Shown here piece by piece: positions 53,031-59,225 of a stretch of DNA of 59,225 bases (position 1 is its first letter; each line of letters begins with the position of its first letter). This stretch comes from Tissierellales bacterium (GTDB lineage Bacteria > Bacillota > Clostridia > Tissierellales > VENL01). The position numbers were made by a program, and so were the translations under genes. The notes beneath the pieces are model-generated. The model ran no database searches. It was not told the origin of the DNA and worked only from the letters and a program-made list of their open reading frames with translations. The DNA is taken from NCBI GenBank assembly GCA_028280805.1, contig JANQLB010000097.1, positions 1 through 59,225 on the forward strand. The letters run 5' to 3'.

Positions 53031-54030
53031 GCGTTTTTTAATTATTGTTTCTGTTATTGCTGTTATCGTTTTTAGTGTTACATTGTTAGGAAGTGGAGAA
53101 AGTGGAAATCCAGAAGAGGTTGGTAGTAATCAAAATGATTCTAATAACGAACAAAATAATTCAAACAGTTCAAATGATGAAGGAAGTAATGAAAATGAAA
53201 CTAAAGTTTTTGAAATTGGTGACGTAGTAAAGATGGGAGACTTACATTTTGCTGTTAACGGTATTCATTTTTCAGACGGCAGTGATTTTATTAAACCTGA
53301 AGAAGGTTATAAGTTTTTATTATTAGATATAAGCATAAAAAACGCAGGAGAAAAATTTGAAAGTATTAGTTCTTTGATGATGTTCAAATTAGTTGATGAC
53401 GAAGGTGTTAGTTATGATATTTCTTTAGCTGATACAAAAGGACAACTAGATGGAAAGATGGCACCCGGTCGTAGACTCAGAGGTGAAATAGCATTTGAAG
53501 TACCAAACAATATTGAAAAATTTGAGTTAGAGATTAATCCACAAATTTTGAGTAAAGGTCTGATTATTTTTAATATTCCTGTATCAAGTGCCGGTCAGGA
53601 TTACACAGGAGCTTTTGCAAATGATACTACAAGCGGTATTGAACATTTTAATATAAATGACACTGTTAAAACAGGAGACTTAGATTTTTCTGTAAATGGA
53701 ATGAGAACATCAGATGGAAGTAGTTTTTCTAAACCTGATGAAGGTAATCAATTCTTAATAGTAGAGGTTACAATCAATAATAATGGTGGAGAATCAGAGA
53801 ATATAAGCTCAATGATGATGTTCAAATTAGTTGATAATGAAGGAATTAGCTATAATCAATCAATAATGGCTGATACAAAAGGTTCTGTAGATGGTGAATT
53901 AGGAGCAGGACGTAAAATGCGTGGAGAGATAGCATACGAAGTACCAAAAAATATCTCTAAATTTGAACTTGAAATTACTCCCAATTTAATGGAAGATGAA
54001 TTGATTGTATTTGATATTCCGGTTGAGTAA
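53020..54030 (+). CDS. Secreted protein with two DUF4352 (Ig-like) domains
   Basis: A 336-residue protein. It has an N-terminal membrane or signal segment (about 5-25), a low-complexity Asn/Ser/Glu linker (28-62) and two DUF4352 beta-sandwich domains (about 65-195 and 207-336). The two copies align closely (GDVVKMGDLHFAVNGIHFSD versus NDTVKTGDLDFSVNGMRTSD), showing an internal duplication. It is probably cell-surface attached; function unknown. The TTG start follows AAGGGAG. Confidence 0.82.
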   Translation: MKNKRFLIIVSVIAVIVFSVTLLGSGESGNPEEVGSNQNDSNNEQNNSNSSNDEGSNENETKVFEIGDVVKMGDLHFAVNGIHFSDGSDFIKPEEGYKFLLLDISIKNAGEKFESISSLMMFKLVDDEGVSYDISLADTKGQLDGKMAPGRRLRGEIAFEVPNNIEKFELEINPQILSKGLIIFNIPVSSAGQDYTGAFANDTTSGIEHFNINDTVKTGDLDFSVNGMRTSDGSSFSKPDEGNQFLIVEVTINNNGGESENISSMMMFKLVDNEGISYNQSIMADTKGSVDGELGAGRKMRGEIAYEVPKNISKFELEITPNLMEDELIVFDIPVE

Positions 54031-54068
54031 TGCTGTTTATATTTATTTAATTTATGATGTACTAATAA

Positions 54069-54104
54069 AAAAGACTCCATAATCATATGATTGTGGAGTC
54101 TTTA
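54069..54104 (+). terminator. Terminator of the DUF4352 gene
   Basis: AAAGACTCCA/TGGAGTCTTT with an inner AATCA/TGATT extension, followed by ATAATAAT. It lies 40 nt past the stop. Confidence 0.85.
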
Positions 54105-54349
54105 TAATAATAATCAATAAAAAATGTACTAGAAGACAATAACACAACTAACATTTCTTTGATATTCTTTGCCAATTGTTTTGAATTGACTTACTTTTTT
54201 GCTGACAGCGAAAAAACACCTCTCAATGTTATTTTACTGACGTTACTTTGACATTCTGACTAACGGAAATCTTTTAATAAGTCAGACGGTCAAAGACTAA
54301 CATCAAAACGGGTTTAAAAGTGTATTTTTAAACATTTCTTGCCTCCTAA

Positions 54350-54376
54350 GGGACTCGAACGCCGACCAACTGGTTC
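54350..54376. repeat. Partial copy of the tRNA-Arg 3' half (att site of the integrated element)
   Basis: The sequence GGGACTCGAAC, then CCGACCAACTGGTTC, nearly repeats 58368-58395 within the tRNA-Arg gene in the same orientation, with one indel and one change. Direct repeats of a tRNA 3' segment about 4 kb apart are the mark of site-specific integration into the tRNA gene. Confidence 0.8.
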
Positions 54377-54471
54377 TTTTTCTAGTGTTTTCTATAGTTT
54401 TTTAAAGTTGCACAATGTTGTAATTTCAATATTAATCGTTCAATAAAGGAATTTATAGTTTCATTTTATAT

Positions 54472-54500
54472 AAAACTAATTGGCTAATTTTTGGCTAAAT
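54472..54500. repeat. Arm-like direct repeat near the left att copy
   Basis: AACTAATTGGCTAATTTTTG followed by GCTAAAT resembles 58274-58302 (AACTAGTTGGCTAAAAATCG then GCTAAAT). Both lie on the inner side of the two att copies, at about 100 and 65 nt. They may be integrase arm-binding sites. Confidence 0.5.
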
Positions 54501-54703
54501 ATTATAATAAAGTATCAAGTTTAGGTGGCAAAAGATTAGTATGCCACCCTCTTAATATATGGTATAGTCTAGGAAGTCGATCAACTTTCCAAAGTTCAAC
54601 CTGCTTCCTTGCTAAATTATATTCAGATATTTAGAAAATATAACGAGACATAAGCATTATTATATCATGTTCAATTATTTAATGCGTAAGAGTTCTGTTT
54701 CGC

Positions 54704-54731
54704 GTATAAAAAATACCAGGATTTCTCCTGG
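54704..54731 (-). terminator. Terminator of the GNAT gene
   Basis: On the minus strand CCAGGA-GAAA-TCCTGG is followed by TATTTTTTATA. It lies 128 nt past the stop at 54859. Confidence 0.8.
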
Positions 54732-54858
54732 AGTTTTATGTTAAAATATTGTTGAGTGGTGTTGGTCGCCCGTCCAATCTCTAGTTTTATTGCGACACTT
54801 AAGCTTGAATTATTATACCTTATCAACTTAAATAAATGCAATATAGCTTTTCTCTTTA

Positions 54859-55305
54859 TTATATGCTTTTTTCCATCATACTCATGAAATCGAGTTCATT
54901 AAAACCATTCTTTCTATAGAATCTATCAGTATTACAATCTTTTTCAGTAAATAAAATTATACTATTTACATCAAATTCCTTAACTCTTTCTTCTAGTTCT
55001 TTCAAAATCTTACTACCTATTCCTTTACCTTGTAATTCATTTGTTACAAACATTTCTCTAATATTAAAATGCATCCCCTTATACCATTGCTCACAGTTTC
55101 CAAAGACTGCACCTTTGATAACACCTTCTTCAATATACTTAATGCCAACAAAACTAGGTGATACATAAATATCATGCAATCTTTTATAAGCTGTTTCAGT
55201 AGTCCACTTATCATTCCATGGTTCTGCATTAAAAACACTCACATACAACTTAGCACATTCTCTTAATTCATTACTTTTAATATTAAATATACCTGTATTT
55301 ATAAT
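54859..55305 (-). CDS. GNAT-family N-acetyltransferase
   Basis: A GNAT acetyltransferase that transfers acetyl from acetyl-CoA to an unknown amine. The acetyl-CoA loop is NELQGKGIGSKILKELEERV, preceded by FNIREMFV, and the C-terminal strand is FYRKNGFNELD. The usual GNAT first strand and helix are encoded upstream of the first TTG (55248) and begin at an ATT codon at 55305. That codon lies 7 nt after AAGGAG with no ATG/GTG/TTG available, which suggests a rare ATT start (148 residues). The alternative is a shorter 129-residue protein from 55248. Confidence 0.78.
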   Translation of the reverse strand: MINTGIFNIKSNELRECAKLYVSVFNAEPWNDKWTTETAYKRLHDIYVSPSFVGIKYIEEGVIKGAVFGNCEQWYKGMHFNIREMFVTNELQGKGIGSKILKELEERVKEFDVNSIILFTEKDCNTDRFYRKNGFNELDFMSMMEKSI

Positions 55306-55611
55306 GTATCAACTCCTTAAATTTTTTAACAATGATTTAAACAACCTTATAATATGTTATTGTTAAACTATTATACAATAAAACAAGACCTGAAAGCAAT
55401 ACCCCGATAGCGACAATGTCACTCAGCGTATCGTATCTCTGAAGTTACTGAACTGGACTACCCTATATTGGTGCTTGCACCCAGTGAAGGAATGTACGTA
55501 GCAAACGGAGATATATTGTTATAAGAAGTGGCTATGCCTTTCACCACTATAATCCTTCATATAATATAAATAATGCATCTACATTGTTGTTGAAAATAAT
55601 AAAACATTTCC
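55306..55611. other. Spacer holding structured element copy 1
   Basis: No gene; the notable content is the structured repeat at 55420-55535. Confidence 0.5.
55420..55535 (-). repeat. Structured ~110-nt repeat, copy 1 (attC-like or ncRNA)
   Basis: Nested stems: TATCTCTG/CGGAGATA, GTTAC/GTAGC, ACTG/CAGT and a terminal hairpin GGTGC-TT-GCACC. Shared with copy 2 are TGAACTGGAC, GCACCCAGTGAAG and TTGTTAT. The outer stems differ in sequence from copy 2 yet still pair. It follows the 3' end of the 55612-55902 gene on the minus strand. Confidence 0.7.
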
Positions 55612-55902
55612 TTAACCAGGAGGATTAAGTGGGTCATATATTACTCCTCCTAATGGTGATACCGTTAAAGACATTTCATAACCATTTTTATCTACAAAAT
55701 GAACTAAGTAATCATCAATAGCTGAAAAATATTCTATAGATTTATACTTAAAGTTCCTATCAGGATAATTGTCATTAACATGCTTTATTGATGCTAATAT
55801 GCATATTCCTGAAGGTATAGTTCTTGTTAAGCACAATACAACAACCAAAACCAAGATAAATGTTGCTATAATTAACTTTTTTCTAGATAAATTTTTTAAC
55901 AT
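55612..55902 (-). CDS. Small membrane-anchored protein (DUF3139-like)
   Basis: A 96-residue protein with one N-terminal membrane helix (about 9-30) and a short extracytoplasmic domain (KYKSIEYFSAIDDYLVHFVD, SLTVSPLGGVIYDPLNPPG). This pattern resembles DUF3139-type small proteins of Firmicutes (moderate certainty). The ATG follows AGGAGGGA. It is followed by structured repeat copy 1, giving a gene-plus-element unit. Confidence 0.65.
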   Translation of the reverse strand: MLKNLSRKKLIIATFILVLVVVLCLTRTIPSGICILASIKHVNDNYPDRNFKYKSIEYFSAIDDYLVHFVDKNGYEMSLTVSPLGGVIYDPLNPPG

Positions 55903-56297
55903 AAGTAATCCCTCCTAGTAAAATAAAGATTCAAATCTCCATATTTCACAATTACAAACATCTCGTTTTTTATCATGCAAATCTTCAAAGAATAGTTCCT
56001 ATATCGTCATTTCTTATAACGCCTCTTGTTTCCGACGTTCCTGAACTGGACCCCTCAGAGCTCTTCTCCCTGGCGGTGCTAGCACCCAGTGAAGTAATGT
56101 GTGTAGGAACGGAAACATTTTGTTATCAGATGTACCTCACTTAGCTTTGAAGCTCATCCCAAGCACGGTTTTTCAATCCTTAATTAAGCGTAAACATCTC
56201 CTTTTACACATTACTTTTTATTAAATTTTTGCACTGAAAAAGGAAACCTATTATGATTTCCCTTGATAATATGTGCTAATAATAATTTTCTGTAAAT
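55903..56297. other. Spacer holding structured element copy 2
   Basis: No gene; the notable content is the structured repeat at 56014-56128. Confidence 0.5.
56014..56128 (-). repeat. Structured ~110-nt repeat, copy 2 (attC-like or ncRNA)
   Basis: Nested stems from outside in: ATAAC/GTTAT, TGTTTCCG/CGGAAACA, GTTCC/GGAAC, ACTGG/CCAGT and the hairpin GGTGC-TA-GCACC. Unpaired spacers sit between the first stems, and two extra bases are on one side only. Read on the minus strand it begins with GATAAC and ends with GTTATAA. It follows the 3' end of the 56298-56897 gene. Confidence 0.72.
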
Positions 56298-56897
56298 TTA
56301 TCGTATCTTGCTTCCAGTTAAACTTTCTATGAGTTCAATGGCATCTCCAATATTTGTTTCTGGAACGATTACTCTACCATCTTTACTAGACCATGAATAA
56401 CTCGTTTCACTTTTCTTTTCAGATAACGCTATGAACATTTTGTCAAAATTAGTATCAAAATATACTGTCCCAATATACAACGTCTTTCTACCCTCATAAT
56501 TAGGACTTGAAACAAAGTAATCATACTCTATTTTCGCCATATAAAATGAATTAATCTTCTTTAATTCTTGCTCCATATAATCTACGCTTTTAAATACAGG
56601 TTCACCGTTAATTAATACAGTTCCATTATATGAAAATGGAAAAACTTTTGGATGTTTACTTAGATCAGGTATATTTTTTTCACCTATAGTCATATTAAGT
56701 CTAACCATATCTTTCCTAATTAAACTCTTTCTAATACTCCCATTAATACTAATCTTAATATTATTAAACTCATTACTATTTAAATTAAATTCGATACAAT
56801 CATCTTCATATTGAATTGGTATATCCCAGTATGCCAATGATAAATATAATAGTATTGCGGTTAACCCTACAAGTAATAATTTTACATATGTCTTCAA
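56298..56897 (-). CDS. Membrane-anchored protein of unknown function
   Basis: A 199-residue protein with one N-terminal membrane helix (about 6-22) and an extracytoplasmic beta-rich domain (IEFNLNSNEFNNIKISINGS, RKTLYIGTVYFDTNFDKMFI). No family is recognised. The TTG at 56897 is chosen because GAGGGGGA lies about 8 nt upstream; the TTG at 56915 overlaps that site. The gene is followed by structured repeat copy 2. Confidence 0.6.
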   Translation of the reverse strand: MKTYVKLLLVGLTAILLYLSLAYWDIPIQYEDDCIEFNLNSNEFNNIKISINGSIRKSLIRKDMVRLNMTIGEKNIPDLSKHPKVFPFSYNGTVLINGEPVFKSVDYMEQELKKINSFYMAKIEYDYFVSSPNYEGRKTLYIGTVYFDTNFDKMFIALSEKKSETSYSWSSKDGRVIVPETNIGDAIELIESLTGSKIR

Positions 56898-57128
56898 ATA
56901 CAGACTCCCCCTCAACTATATAGTCACTGACCTAACTTTTTATCTAGTGCCATACTTTAGTAAATTATATCATACAAACATATTTCAAAAAATCTTTTTT
57001 CCTTATTCAGTTTTCAATGTACAATTTGTTGCGCACTTTTAATCTATTATGTATACTTTATTGTTTTTATGACCCTAACCCTAGAGCGACCTTGCGCAAA
57101 AACAGTGTTATGATTCGTTTGAACTTCT

Positions 57129-57887
57129 CTATCTATAATTTGTCTCAAACAATTTTTCCACATGTTGCCACCATGTATCTGGATCATTGTTATATATGAA
57201 CCTCACACCATCTATCCATTCACCTCTATAGTCTTTTTGTAAAAACGTTTCAATTAAGTTAGTTGATGTGATAGCACCTCCAGTAGATCCTTGAAAATAG
57301 TACGTTCTCCAAGTTTTACCCTTTATTTTTTCTACTTCACTAATGCCCTTATTCTCATCAAGTTCTCTTAAGTTAATTACTGCTATTTTCTTACCTTCAT
57401 TATTTTCAATTCTTAATAATTCAATTGGTAAATTTTCATAACAGTACTTGGATAGCTTTTCTGAGATTATATTCAATTTCTCTTCCAAAGAAAATTGTTT
57501 GGGAATTGAAATATAATAAAGAATTTCCCTCTCATTTGTATTCAAATTAGCTGTATATATTGGAACTACTATATGCTTTTCTCTTAATTCTTTGCTTTCA
57601 TGATAAGAAATTAATAGATTTTGTTCTTTTATTATATCATCTAAAATAACTAATCTTTCTTCTATATCCTCTATCCTCTTACCAAGAATTGAGTTTTCTT
57701 CAGTTGTTTCATCTATTTCTTTTTGCAACGTTTCTGCTGTTCTCAAATACTTTGTGTTATTTGCTTCTAATAATGTAACATTTTGTTCCAATTGATTAAT
57801 AGTATTTTCTACTTTTATTGTAAATCCAATCATTAAAACTACAGCTAAAATAATAATGTAACCCGAAATATTCTTTTTATTTGGCAT
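57129..57887 (-). CDS. Membrane-anchored coiled-coil protein of unknown function
   Basis: A 252-residue protein with an N-terminal membrane helix (about 8-25), a long coiled coil (about 28-90) and a C-terminal alpha/beta domain. This domain has REILYYISIPKQFSLEEKLN and GKTWRTYYFQGSTGGAITST, followed by an LIETFLQKDYRGEWIDGVRF helix region. The layout recalls GerMN-like domains and the 17263-17949 protein, but no family is certain. The ATG follows AAAGGGG. Confidence 0.6.
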   Translation of the reverse strand: MPNKKNISGYIIILAVVLMIGFTIKVENTINQLEQNVTLLEANNTKYLRTAETLQKEIDETTEENSILGKRIEDIEERLVILDDIIKEQNLLISYHESKELREKHIVVPIYTANLNTNEREILYYISIPKQFSLEEKLNIISEKLSKYCYENLPIELLRIENNEGKKIAVINLRELDENKGISEVEKIKGKTWRTYYFQGSTGGAITSTNLIETFLQKDYRGEWIDGVRFIYNNDPDTWWQHVEKLFETNYR

Positions 57888-58051
57888 ATTAACACCCCTT
57901 TGGTTAATGCATGAATAAATGACACATAACTATGGTATTAGCGACAGCTTAATGCAAATCATCAACTTTAATAGAATATCATAATTGGTATTTTAATACA
58001 AGAAAAAAACTAGGCTACATTAACCTAGTCATCGTATCTATCTACAAGTTC

Positions 58052-58168
58052 TCAATTATTATTATATAGTTCTGTCGGATCGCTTTCGCTATTATTCCAA
58101 GTACCTCTACCATCAAGCCAATGAAAATTTACATCAGAATTTTTAGCAGAATCCCCAACTTTTACATC
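58052..58168 (-). pseudogene. C-terminal fragment of an unidentified protein
   Basis: A minus-strand frame reading DVKVGDSAKNSDVNFHWLDG then RGTWNNSESDPTELYNNN and a stop. It is open only from the junction with the integrase fragment, with an in-frame TAG just upstream, and has no start. It is probably the end of a gene cut by deletion or insertion. Not recognised. Confidence 0.4.
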
Positions 58169-58270
58169 CTATTAGGACATAGCTCTGTAAAAACTACAGA
58201 AATATATGCTCATGTTCCAGAGACAACAAAAGCGAATGATGTACAATCTCTAAATATTTTACTCAAATAA
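58160..58270 (+). pseudogene. C-terminal fragment of a tyrosine recombinase (phage-type integrase)
   Basis: The frame reads LLGHSSVKTTEIYAHVPETT then KANDVQSLNILLK and a stop. LLGHSS with the nucleophile Tyr in TEIYAHV is the C-terminal active-site block of tyrosine integrases. Everything upstream is missing. The fragment points toward the tRNA gene 85 nt away, as expected for the integrase of an element inserted there. Confidence 0.85.
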
Positions 58271-58273
58271 AAT

Positions 58274-58302
58274 TAAACTAGTTGGCTAAAAATCGGCTAA
58301 AT
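58274..58302. repeat. Arm-like direct repeat near the tRNA
   Basis: The partner of 54472-54500, on the inner side of the tRNA att copy. Confidence 0.5.
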
Positions 58303-58354
58303 TATTTTCGAGTACAAAATTCACTTTTGTAGAATCTAGTAAAATCAATTCTTT

Positions 58355-58431
58355 TGGCGCACCCTGAGGGACTCGAACCCCCGACCAACTGGTTCGAAGC
58401 CAGCGACTCTATCCAACTGAGCTAAGGGTGC
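58355..58431 (-). tRNA. tRNA-Arg (anticodon TCG)
   Basis: A full cloverleaf on the minus strand. The acceptor stem is GCACCCT/AGGGTGC, the D-arm is GCTC..GAGT, the anticodon stem GCTGG/CCAGT has loop CTTCGAA (anticodon TCG, reads CGA), and the T-arm is GGGGG-TTCGAGT-CCCTC. The discriminator is G and CCA is encoded. Its 3' half is the attachment site of the element to its left. Confidence 0.96.
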
Positions 58432-58737
58432 ATATTACTATAAAAATAAAGTAAGACTGAGTTCAGGTGGAATTTCAACTCTATCTGAACTCATCACGCT
58501 GTATAAGTGACTAGCACAAAATTATAAATTTTGGCTATCTACTTGACTCGTCTTATCCGAATACTATAGAGTTCTTTACTCATAGCTTTAGAAGCGTGAG
58601 TATTAAAATTGTAAGCTATCAGATAAATTACTACTTACTATATACTAGCATATATTGTTTATGTTTTCAATGTTATATACTGCTTACTGCCTGTAAAAAA
58701 ACATCTAAAAAATCAATTTAATTTTATGAAAGGGGAA
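58432..58737. other. Structured intergenic region upstream of the tRNA
   Basis: No gene. GAGTTCAG/CTGAACTC (58458-58491) forms a perfect 8-bp hairpin, and CTCATCACGCT pairs imperfectly with a later AGCGTGAG near 58590. The role is unknown; the tRNA promoter should also lie here on the minus strand. Confidence 0.4.
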
Positions 58738-58860
58738 CTAGATTCAAAAGAAAAGAATAAAGACCAATCTACCAAAAACAAAATCAACATACCATACTAT
58801 GAGCTAGAGAGTTTAGCTCGCCTAATACTGCCGAAGATAGTTAAGTTTTATGATAATTAG
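58738..58860 (+). pseudogene. Small mobile-element protein with decayed start codon
   Basis: A 40-codon frame: DSKEKNKDQSTKNKINIPYY then ELESLARLILPKIVKFYDN. It matches the type of small protein (YYELESLARxxLP core) common in clostridial conjugative or recombinase elements, by memory. AAAGGGG lies upstream, but the expected ATG before GATTCA is CTA. It probably marks debris of a second element next to the tRNA. Confidence 0.5.
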
Positions 58861-58935
58861 GAAAATAGGAAGGGGTTTGGAGAGTGAAAGAAAACTAAGA
58901 ATTACTCAAGAAGCAGATGAAAAATATCCTAGCAA

Positions 58936-59214
58936 CTATTTCTTTTTTGGCTTCTTGTTAAGTTTTAATATCAGATTGCGTTGTTTGGCTACATCTTGAA
59001 AAAGATTAACTGCAATCACAGCTTTGTCTTTTGCCGTCAAATTGTCAGAAGTTGTTGCCTCTTTAATTTGCTTTACAACATCTCGTATATCCTTCAAATC
59101 TAAAAGATTAACTGCTACACAGTAGAATGTTTTTCTTCGACCATCATTGTAATTGGCTAACAAAAAATTTAGTATTTCCATCTTTTCCGTCAGTTCAAAA
59201 TGGTAGGCATCCAT
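58936..59214 (-). CDS. Small conserved protein of unknown function, mobile-element associated
   Basis: A 92-residue, basic, mostly helical protein (MEILNFLLANYNDGRRKTFY, LLDLKDIRDVVKQIKEATTS, VIAVNLFQDVAKQRNLILKL). Proteins of this kind occur in clostridial integrative elements as far as I recall; no function is known. The ATG has only a short AGGA nearby and the region upstream is cut by the window end. Confidence 0.55.
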   Translation of the reverse strand: MDAYHFELTEKMEILNFLLANYNDGRRKTFYCVAVNLLDLKDIRDVVKQIKEATTSDNLTAKDKAVIAVNLFQDVAKQRNLILKLNKKPKKK

Positions 59215-59225
59215 TCCTATTCTTT

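Larger units (their letters stand above)
54105..54858. other. Gene-free stretch at the left end of the integrated element
   Basis: No gene. It contains an inverted repeat (CTTTGAC..CTGACT / AGTCAG..GTCAAAG) at 54247-54294, a GTTTAAAA dyad at 54312-54333, the partial tRNA copy at 54350-54376 and the arm-like repeat at 54472-54500. It also has two small dyads (54534-54548, 54570-54608) and the GNAT terminator. Confidence 0.5.
57888..58354. other. Decayed junction between the last element gene and the tRNA
   Basis: No intact gene. It contains the protein fragment at 58052-58168, the integrase fragment at 58160-58270 and the arm-like repeat at 58274-58302. A small dyad (ACTAGG/CCTAGT-like, 58009-58030) may be a terminator. 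Confidence 0.5.

Noticed and set aside
55420..56128. Classical class 1-type integron
   Set aside because: No intI gene or attI site is seen, and the GTTRRRY ends match only partly; kept as an attC-like hypothesis.
57017..57115. Third copy of the structured cassette-like element
   Set aside because: GTTGCGCA/TTGCGCAA-like bits and a GTTATG are present, but the TGAACTGGAC and GCACCCAGTGAAG cores are missing.
57017..57199. 60-codon plus-strand frame
   Set aside because: No ribosome binding site and it overlaps the 3' end of a supported minus-strand gene.
1..59225. CRISPR array
   Set aside because: No set of regularly spaced identical repeats with unique spacers was found. The 39-bp tandem units are in a coding region and contiguous.

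Overview
The window is a stretch of a low-GC, spore-forming, motile anaerobe of the class Clostridia or Tissierellia. The evidence is an AT-rich sequence with strong AGGAGG ribosome binding sites and many TTG/GTG starts, an alpha/beta-type small acid-soluble spore protein, flagellar genes with a sigma-28 type promoter, a Cat1-type CoA transferase, an ornithine-racemase-like enzyme, a 5-oxoproline operon and several peptidases. This points to an amino-acid and peptide fermenter. The species cannot be named from the sequence alone.

Layout. 0.2-7.4 kb: C45 amidase-like enzyme, a MerR regulator with the membrane-anchored GyrI-like protein it probably controls through a 19-bp-spacer promoter, and secreted or surface proteins (C39-like peptidase, alpha/beta hydrolase) separated by REP-like repeats. 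7.8-12.3 kb: a flagellar cluster read on the minus strand (FliK-like, FlhB-C-like, FliS, flagellin, YaaR). 12.6-15.2 kb: PlsC-like acyltransferase overlapping a GltS-type transporter. 15.3-23.1 kb: a chemoreceptor, a three-gene ABC-2 exporter and a secreted protein with eight repeats. 23.4-32.3 kb: a catabolic cluster (CoA transferase, M20 amidohydrolase, D-aminoacylase-like, Orr-like racemase, M20 deacylase, YfcC transporter) with an IclR regulator at its 5' end. 32.6-40.6 kb: nitroreductase, SatD/DUF3307 genes, a three-gene B12-sensor/SpoIIE-phosphatase operon, thioesterase, patatin and YedK/HMCES protein.

40.8-47.6 kb is a decayed accessory zone. It has orphan membrane proteins, a truncated RCC1 gene, a relic of a type IIG-like restriction-modification gene broken by an in-frame stop, and three copies of a REP-like sequence. 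48-52 kb holds msrB, a SASP gene and the pcp-pxpA-pxpB-pxpC operon for pyroglutamyl peptides. 52.2-54 kb holds a 27-codon membrane peptide gene, a small membrane protein and a tandem DUF4352 protein.

54.35-58.43 kb looks like a decayed integrative element inserted at the 3' end of a tRNA-Arg(TCG) gene. A partial copy of the tRNA end lies at the far side and the C-terminus of a tyrosine integrase lies next to the tRNA. Inside are a GNAT acetyltransferase and three orphan membrane proteins. Two of these are each followed by a roughly 110-nt, highly structured, covarying element, so gene plus element resembles a gene cassette with an attC-like site. This is the most unusual signal in the window. 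58.7-59.2 kb carries further mobile-element-associated small genes.
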